Assembly: GCF_003369925.1 (NCBI RefSeq)
Contig: NZ_LARY01000001.1
Coordinates: 1,054,001 to 1,118,000, forward strand
From: Listeria kieliensis
GTDB taxonomy: Bacteria; Bacillota; Bacilli; Lactobacillales; Listeriaceae
Reading direction: 5' to 3'
Length of the DNA: 64,000 nucleotides
Below are positions 60,629-64,000 of the stretch, piece after piece; within the stretch, counting starts at the first letter, position 1; every line of letters starts with the position of its first letter. The translations under genes and the position numbers were made by a program. The notes under the pieces are model-generated. The model searched no databases. It saw nothing but the letters and a program-made list of their open reading frames with translations, and was not told the DNA's origin.

Positions 60629-62092
60629 CTAATTAATGGGTACTAGATATCCTTTTCTAAGCAATTCTTCAACTGTCAAAATTTTTCCCTTTGGAGTTAC
60701 TCCATACAGTTGAGTACCGCCTCCTGGCTGATCAAAATATGGTGCAACTTTTCCTTCAACGATTTTAAAAATCTTTTCAACTTTATATTGATAGTATTTA
60801 GCTGTTTCACTATGAGGCGCTAAAGCACGCTGCTCAAATGGTGTGCCATATTTTGCTAAAAATTCTCCACTTGGTTCACCATAACGATCAAAAATTTCTC
60901 CCACCTGAGTTATTCTCTCATATGGAGTTCCCTCAAAGCCATTATTAGGAGGCCAGTTTAACTTTCCTGTCTCTTGATCATAGTATTTAGGGTTTTTATA
61001 TACCTTCTCATATTTAGAGTATAAATTTTTATTTGGCGGGTAATCCCATTTTTTCATATGATTGGGCAGTTCATTGTTTAGATCTATGTCGTCTAATATG
61101 TTTTTCCCTTTTTTAAAATTTTTCAAGACTTTCAAAGCAGTGGCTTCTGTCACGACCGTTAGAAGAAACATCAAGGACGAAATAGCTTGCTCATTATTCG
61201 TGATCTTTTTACCTGTTAATGGATCTATGCCATCCACCATTCGAATATAATCATTGATTCCTACAACCTCTTTAAAGAAATCTACTGCTTGGCCCATCTC
61301 TGCTTTTTTCTGCAATTGATTAAACTTATCCGTAGCTTCAGGATCATAAAGTCCATTTTTATACATCCGATACTCATAGGTGTAGCCATGATCCGTTTTG
61401 ACGGCGATACGTTGCACTTCATAATGATCCTTCTGACTCGCATTATAACTGCTTAATTCTTTATAAAACTTTTCTTGACTAAAGTCAACCGATGGATACG
61501 TATTAGAAGAAGCATCGTATCCCCCCTCTTTTTTCAAACGATCCAGATAGGTATCAATATTGTCCCATGTTTCACTGACTGTTGAGAAGTCAGAAGCATG
61601 GCTTGATTCAAAACGCCGATAATCTTCTAAAATTTGAATATCCTTATTAATATCTTCCATGGCATTGTCAAAGCTCTGCCCAACGGATCCAGAATAACCC
61701 CCTGCCACATACGATTGCGTAATTTTACTTTTCATTATTTCAAGCACTTGCGCCTTCGAAGCTTTAACGGTTTTTAAACGATCATTTAAGTCCTCTAAAT
61801 CGGCTGTATCTAATTTGTTTTTAGGAGACCCGACTTCGCTCTCAAAAGAAGCGAGATACTGCTCAAAACGTTCTCCGAAGTCAGCTAGTGCATTGAAAAT
61901 ACCATCTGAAATCGGAAGATATTCACCGAAATGTTGTTTGGCCGAATCCCAGCTCTTTCCTTTTAATTTGTTAGTTCCTTCAAAATCTTTTACTTCCGTT
62001 TCAAATTTTCCAAATTTGTTTAGAATCTCTAATCTCGATTTTTGAGTCATTTCTTTCGCAGATGACAATTCACTTTTACTAATTCTTGGCAT
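60629..62092 (-). CDS. LXG-domain toxin with C-terminal TNT (NAD glycohydrolase-like) domain
   Basis: 487 residues from ATG 62092, overlapping the end of the upstream gene. Residues 1 to about 200 form the helical LXG export domain, with LKGKSWDS at 43-50 carrying the L-x-G. A linker with a hydrophobic stretch (about 303-322) follows. The C-terminal TNT domain starts near 375: WPPNNGF (380-386), DRYGEPSG (402-409), QRALAP (421-426) and DQPGGGTQ (454-461). These are the landmarks of tuberculosis necrotizing toxin, which hydrolyses NAD. It should be exported by a type VIIb system and act inside competing cells. No ESX machine is in the window. Confidence 0.9.
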   Translation of the reverse strand: MPRISKSELSSAKEMTQKSRLEILNKFGKFETEVKDFEGTNKLKGKSWDSAKQHFGEYLPISDGIFNALADFGERFEQYLASFESEVGSPKNKLDTADLEDLNDRLKTVKASKAQVLEIMKSKITQSYVAGGYSGSVGQSFDNAMEDINKDIQILEDYRRFESSHASDFSTVSETWDNIDTYLDRLKKEGGYDASSNTYPSVDFSQEKFYKELSSYNASQKDHYEVQRIAVKTDHGYTYEYRMYKNGLYDPEATDKFNQLQKKAEMGQAVDFFKEVVGINDYIRMVDGIDPLTGKKITNNEQAISSLMFLLTVVTEATALKVLKNFKKGKNILDDIDLNNELPNHMKKWDYPPNKNLYSKYEKVYKNPKYYDQETGKLNWPPNNGFEGTPYERITQVGEIFDRYGEPSGEFLAKYGTPFEQRALAPHSETAKYYQYKVEKIFKIVEGKVAPYFDQPGGGTQLYGVTPKGKILTVEELLRKGYLVPIN

Positions 62093-62459
62093 AATCATCA
62101 CTCATTTCATTCTTTTGAGCTATTTGATACTCTTTTTCAAGCATGGAAACTTCTTGTTTTAATTTTTGAATACATGCCACGTAACTCTCTTTTATATCCA
62201 GAAAAAGATAACGATGGCCTAACTCTTCATGATATAACTGATCCATTCGCTGCTCTTCAATCTTTCTCGCCCTAGTTCCTTCACTAAAGAAAAGAACTTC
62301 TTCTCTTAGCTGCCGTTCTTTCCTTGTCCAATCCGCAAGTTCTTCCGAGAGCTGATCGACTTCACGGGCTTCCCTTTCAATATCTGACAATTCTTCATTT
62401 TTTTGGATCCATTCTTTCTTTAGACGAATTACTTGATCAGTTTGTTCGTTATCCCCCAT
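62079..62459 (-). CDS. LXG-associated coiled-coil protein (DUF3958/Lap2-like)
   Basis: 126 residues from ATG 62459, which overlaps the stop of the upstream gene by 11 bases. The sequence is nearly all helix with strong heptads and charged residues (RLKKEWIQKNEELSDIEREA, LRALKQE-like repeats), length and position matching DUF3958 proteins. In streptococci such proteins form a complex with the LXG domain and a DUF3130/TIGR04197 partner to guide export. That role is inferred from neighbourhood and fold. The toxin start lies in its 3' end. Confidence 0.72.
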   Translation of the reverse strand: MGDNEQTDQVIRLKKEWIQKNEELSDIEREAREVDQLSEELADWTRKERQLREEVLFFSEGTRARKIEEQRMDQLYHEELGHRYLFLDIKESYVACIQKLKQEVSMLEKEYQIAQKNEMSDDYAKN

Positions 62460-62718
62460 ATTTTTTCGCCTCATTTGCATCTATCTTTTCGAGTGCATCA
62501 CTGATGCTTTGGATAGTTTGACTATCTTTTTGAACTTGTGTAGAAAATTTTTCCACAATTGCTTCTGAATGCTTCAAAATTTTTTTGATATCTTTCACAG
62601 CTGGACTACTTGAATAATCAATTTGAACAACTGGTTTGAATTCCATATCCGCTTGCTTTTGAAAATGATCGGCAAAGTCTTTGGCTACCTTTGAATCATT
62701 TAAAATTTCCTCTTTCAT
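62449..62718 (-). CDS. LXG-associated small helical protein (TIGR04197/DUF3130-like)
   Basis: 89 residues from ATG 62718, eight bases after AAAGGAG. The helix-turn-helix hairpin length is that of ESAT-6-like proteins, and VQKDSQTIQSISDALEKID near the C-terminus matches the TIGR04197 signature of proteins encoded before LXG toxins. It lacks a WXG. It probably binds the LXG domain with the DUF3958-like protein as an export targeting factor. Confidence 0.75.
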   Translation of the reverse strand: MKEEILNDSKVAKDFADHFQKQADMEFKPVVQIDYSSSPAVKDIKKILKHSEAIVEKFSTQVQKDSQTIQSISDALEKIDANEAKKYGG

Positions 62719-62778
62719 CTTATCAACTCCTTTTAAAAAGGTGATATGCACCGCAGCATACCACCTTCCTTTTCATTC

Positions 62779-63072
62779 TTAAAACCCGAAGTTTTGAGAA
62801 AGTTGTTGATCCTGTTCTTCCACCGCTGTCGCTGTTTTTTGAAGTTGTTGCTCGATTTGATCCATCAAATTTGCGAATTCTGTTACTTTTGGTTTTAATT
62901 GGTTGAATTGGTCATCAAAACGCGCAAACGCTTGTCCTTCCCATTCGCTCCGAAGTTGTTCCTGTAATTGGGATAAGCGTTGTAACATTTGCTCAATATC
63001 ACGTGCACTTGTGCCATAAGTCTTGGCGCGATCACGTAACTCAGCTGGGGTCATTCTGATTTGTCCAGACAT
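62779..63072 (-). CDS. WXG100 family protein (EsxA/YukE-like)
   Basis: 97 residues with the two-helix hairpin and a central WEG (residues 40-42, in SEWEGQAFARF), the WXG turn. The N-terminal IRMTPAELRDRAKTYG and C-terminal VEEQDQQLSQNFGF match Gram-positive EsxA/YukE proteins. A C-terminal YxxxD/E-like signal is not obvious. It is the first gene of the cassette, with GGAG about nine bases before its ATG. It could be a secreted partner for the toxin or a copy of the main EsxA of a type VII system encoded elsewhere. Confidence 0.88.
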   Translation of the reverse strand: MSGQIRMTPAELRDRAKTYGTSARDIEQMLQRLSQLQEQLRSEWEGQAFARFDDQFNQLKPKVTEFANLMDQIEQQLQKTATAVEEQDQQLSQNFGF

Positions 63073-63161
63073 GTTGATTCATCTCCTATATTATGTATTG
63101 TTTTCTTTCAATTTTCAATATAGCACAACCTTAAAGCTCTGTCTGTGAACGCTTTGTGAAC
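63073..63161 (-). promoter_or_regulatory. Promoter of the toxin cassette with tandem TGTGAAC repeats
   Basis: On the minus strand: CAGACA (-35, 63145-63140), 17 bases, TGC then TATATT (-10, 63122-63117). Overlapping and upstream of the -35 are two copies of GTTCACA (forward TGTGAAC at 63144-63150 and 63155-63161), exactly 11 bases apart, one helical turn. Such spacing is typical of sites for response regulators of the PhoP/OmpR type. The regulator is not identified. Confidence 0.6.
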
Positions 63162-63165
63162 TTTT

Positions 63166-63200
63166 ACATAAAAAAGCTCTTCTCTCAAAAGAAAAGAGCT
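63166..63200 (-). terminator. Terminator of the CRISPR transcript
   Basis: On the minus strand AGCTCTT...AAGAGCT encloses a TTCTTTTGAG-type loop and is followed by TTTTTTATG. It lies 10 to 45 bases to the left of the last repeat and ends leftward array transcripts before the cassette promoter. Confidence 0.8.
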
Positions 63201-63209
63201 CAAAATATT

Positions 63210-63774
63210 TAATTAAAGCTAGTTAGAATAACATACCTCTAAAACATGCAATCTGTGTCCCCGCTACTATCAACGGTTTTGGAACCATTCAGAATGACAT
63301 ACCTCTAAAACATGCGCCCACACAGGTTTCAAAAGGAGTTAGTTTTGGAACCATTCAGAATAACATACCTCTAAAACCCGAACTTGTAGCGTATGCCGTT
63401 ACCTACAGTTTTGGAACCATTCAGAATAACATACCTCTAAAACATGAAAGTGAGGGAATTGAATGAGTGTAAAGTTTTGGAACCATTCAGAATAACATAC
63501 CTCTAAAACAGCATGAGTTGCATTGCTTCCGCAATTGACGTTTTGGAACCATTCAGAATAACATACCTCTAAAACTAGTTAATGCCCTTAAGCGGCTCAT
63601 TTTGTGTTTTGGAAGCATTCAGAATAACATACCTCTAAAACTTGTGGGCTGTGCAACGTGATTTATTATATGTTTTGGAACCATTCAGAATAACATACCT
63701 CTAAAACTCAACGTTCTAGACTTAGAGCAAAAGGAGCTGTTTTGGAACCATTCAGAATAACATACCTCTAAAAC
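63210..63774 (-). CRISPR. Type II-A-like CRISPR array: nine repeats, eight spacers
   Basis: Repeats are 36 bases; on the minus strand they begin GTTTTAGAGGTATG and end GGTTCCAAAAC. Spacers are 30 bases, the one nearest the right 31 (63708-63738). Repeat starts: 63210, 63276, 63342, 63408, 63474, 63540, 63606, 63672, 63739. The leftmost repeat is degenerate in its left half, and single-base variants occur in the second (63302 area, GACAT) and seventh (GGAAGC). Degeneration at the left end puts the leader at the right. The GTTTTAGAG start is that of type II-A repeats used by Cas9. No cas gene is complete in the window. Confidence 0.96.
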
Positions 63775-63885
63775 CTCGGAAGTTTTTCCGACATTTCGTA
63801 ATCGCAGTACTTGTTCCTAGCAGAACTTCAATTCTGATGGTTCTTTTCTAAATTCCATAATAATTCTTAAGTAAGGGAAAAGCAA
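63775..63885 (-). promoter_or_regulatory. CRISPR leader and promoter
   Basis: On the minus strand TTGCTT (63885-63880), 17 bases, TATTAT (63862-63857) gives a good promoter about 80 bases before the first repeat. The leader ends CTTCCGAG directly at the repeat, similar to the CGAG-type leader ends that anchor spacer acquisition in type II-A arrays. Confidence 0.7.
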
Positions 63886-63915
63886 GTCTATTTTTCATTT
63901 AATCACTTTTCAAAA

Positions 63916-63947
63916 GAAAAAAGCCTCACCCTTATGAGCAAGGCAAT
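63916..63947 (-). terminator. Terminator to the right of the CRISPR leader
   Basis: On the minus strand GCCTTGCTCA pairs with TGAGGC (bulged) and runs into TTTTTTC. It would end a leftward gene whose stop codon lies just to the right. Confidence 0.5.
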
Positions 63948-63952
63948 TCTAT

Positions 63953-64000
63953 TTATTTAAATGTTCCGTACTTTTCAGTGTTCATAGTATTATCTGTACT
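63953..64000 (-). CDS. Possible C-terminal end of a leftward gene cut by the window
   Basis: Fifteen codons before TAA (63953-63955) read on the minus strand as TDNTMNTEKYGTFK, followed by a terminator. The fragment is too short to assign. In type II-A loci the gene before the array is csn2 or cas2, so this may be its end. Random open sequence of this length is common, so confidence is low. Confidence 0.3.
   Translation of the reverse strand, partial: STDNTMNTEKYGTFK

Noticed and set aside
62779..63072. WXG100 protein as evidence for a full ESX secretion locus here
   Set aside because: No EssC, EsaA, EssA or EssB coding regions are visible in the window; the machine must be elsewhere if it exists.
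63210..63245. Leftmost repeat as the leader-proximal end of the array
   Set aside because: It is degenerate in half its length and followed by a terminator, which marks the trailer; the promoter is on the other side.
58236..64000. Search for integrase, transposase, tRNA or attachment repeats in the accessory part
   Set aside because: No recombinase gene, tRNA cloverleaf or long direct repeat was found.

Overview
The window looks like a chromosomal segment of a low-GC Firmicute, most probably Listeria in the broad sense. The evidence is gene order. The branched-chain keto-acid block (ptb-buk-lpd-bkdAA-bkdAB-bkdB) is joined to recN-argR-tlyA-dxs. A single-domain cold-shock gene sits between dxs and ispA. 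The acc/efp/pepQ, gcv, comG, glcK-gluP, pnp-rpsO-ribF-truB, infB-nusA-rimP, polC-proS-rseP-dxr-cdsA-uppS-frr-pyrH blocks then follow in the Listeria order, with pyrH separated from rpsB-tsf. The species cannot be fixed from the sequence alone; several proteins differ from what I remember of L. monocytogenes, so a more distant Listeria is plausible.

Layout. 1-5.8 kb: catabolism of branched-chain keto-acids to acyl-CoA (fatty-acid primers) and acyl-phosphates, all leftward. 5.9-19.6 kb: leftward housekeeping genes for DNA repair (recN, xseAB), arginine control (argR), isoprenoids (dxs, ispA), one-carbon metabolism (folD), fatty-acid initiation (accBC), nusB, efp and a proline peptidase. 19.7-22.1 kb: short rightward group (yqhQ, a small membrane protein, a rhodanese, a pentapeptide-repeat protein). 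22.1-26.2 kb: glycine cleavage genes under a glycine riboswitch. 26.5-30.2 kb: rightward comG operon (competence pseudopilus), including a 54-residue comGG. 30.2-35.1 kb: lipoprotein, glucokinase, rhomboid protease, folate enzyme, rpmG. 35.2-36.2 kb: two rightward single-pass membrane proteins. 36.2-58.1 kb: a long leftward information-processing and envelope block from pyrH to pnp.

58.2-64 kb is accessory and more AT-rich. After an acetyltransferase and a small membrane protein come two decayed gene remnants (one resembling an Imm74-type immunity gene). Next is a complete type VII secretion toxin cassette read leftward: a WXG100 protein, two small helical LXG-partner proteins, an LXG toxin with a C-terminal TNT (NAD glycohydrolase-like) domain, and a probable immunity gene. 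No secretion-machine genes are visible. Directly upstream lies a type II-A-like CRISPR array (nine repeats, eight spacers) whose leader is on the right; cas genes, if present, are beyond the window edge.

The housekeeping part is ordinary. The most interesting material is the toxin cassette with its tandem-repeat promoter, the immunity-gene graveyard beside it, the CRISPR array next door, and a large perfect inverted repeat in the pnp leader.
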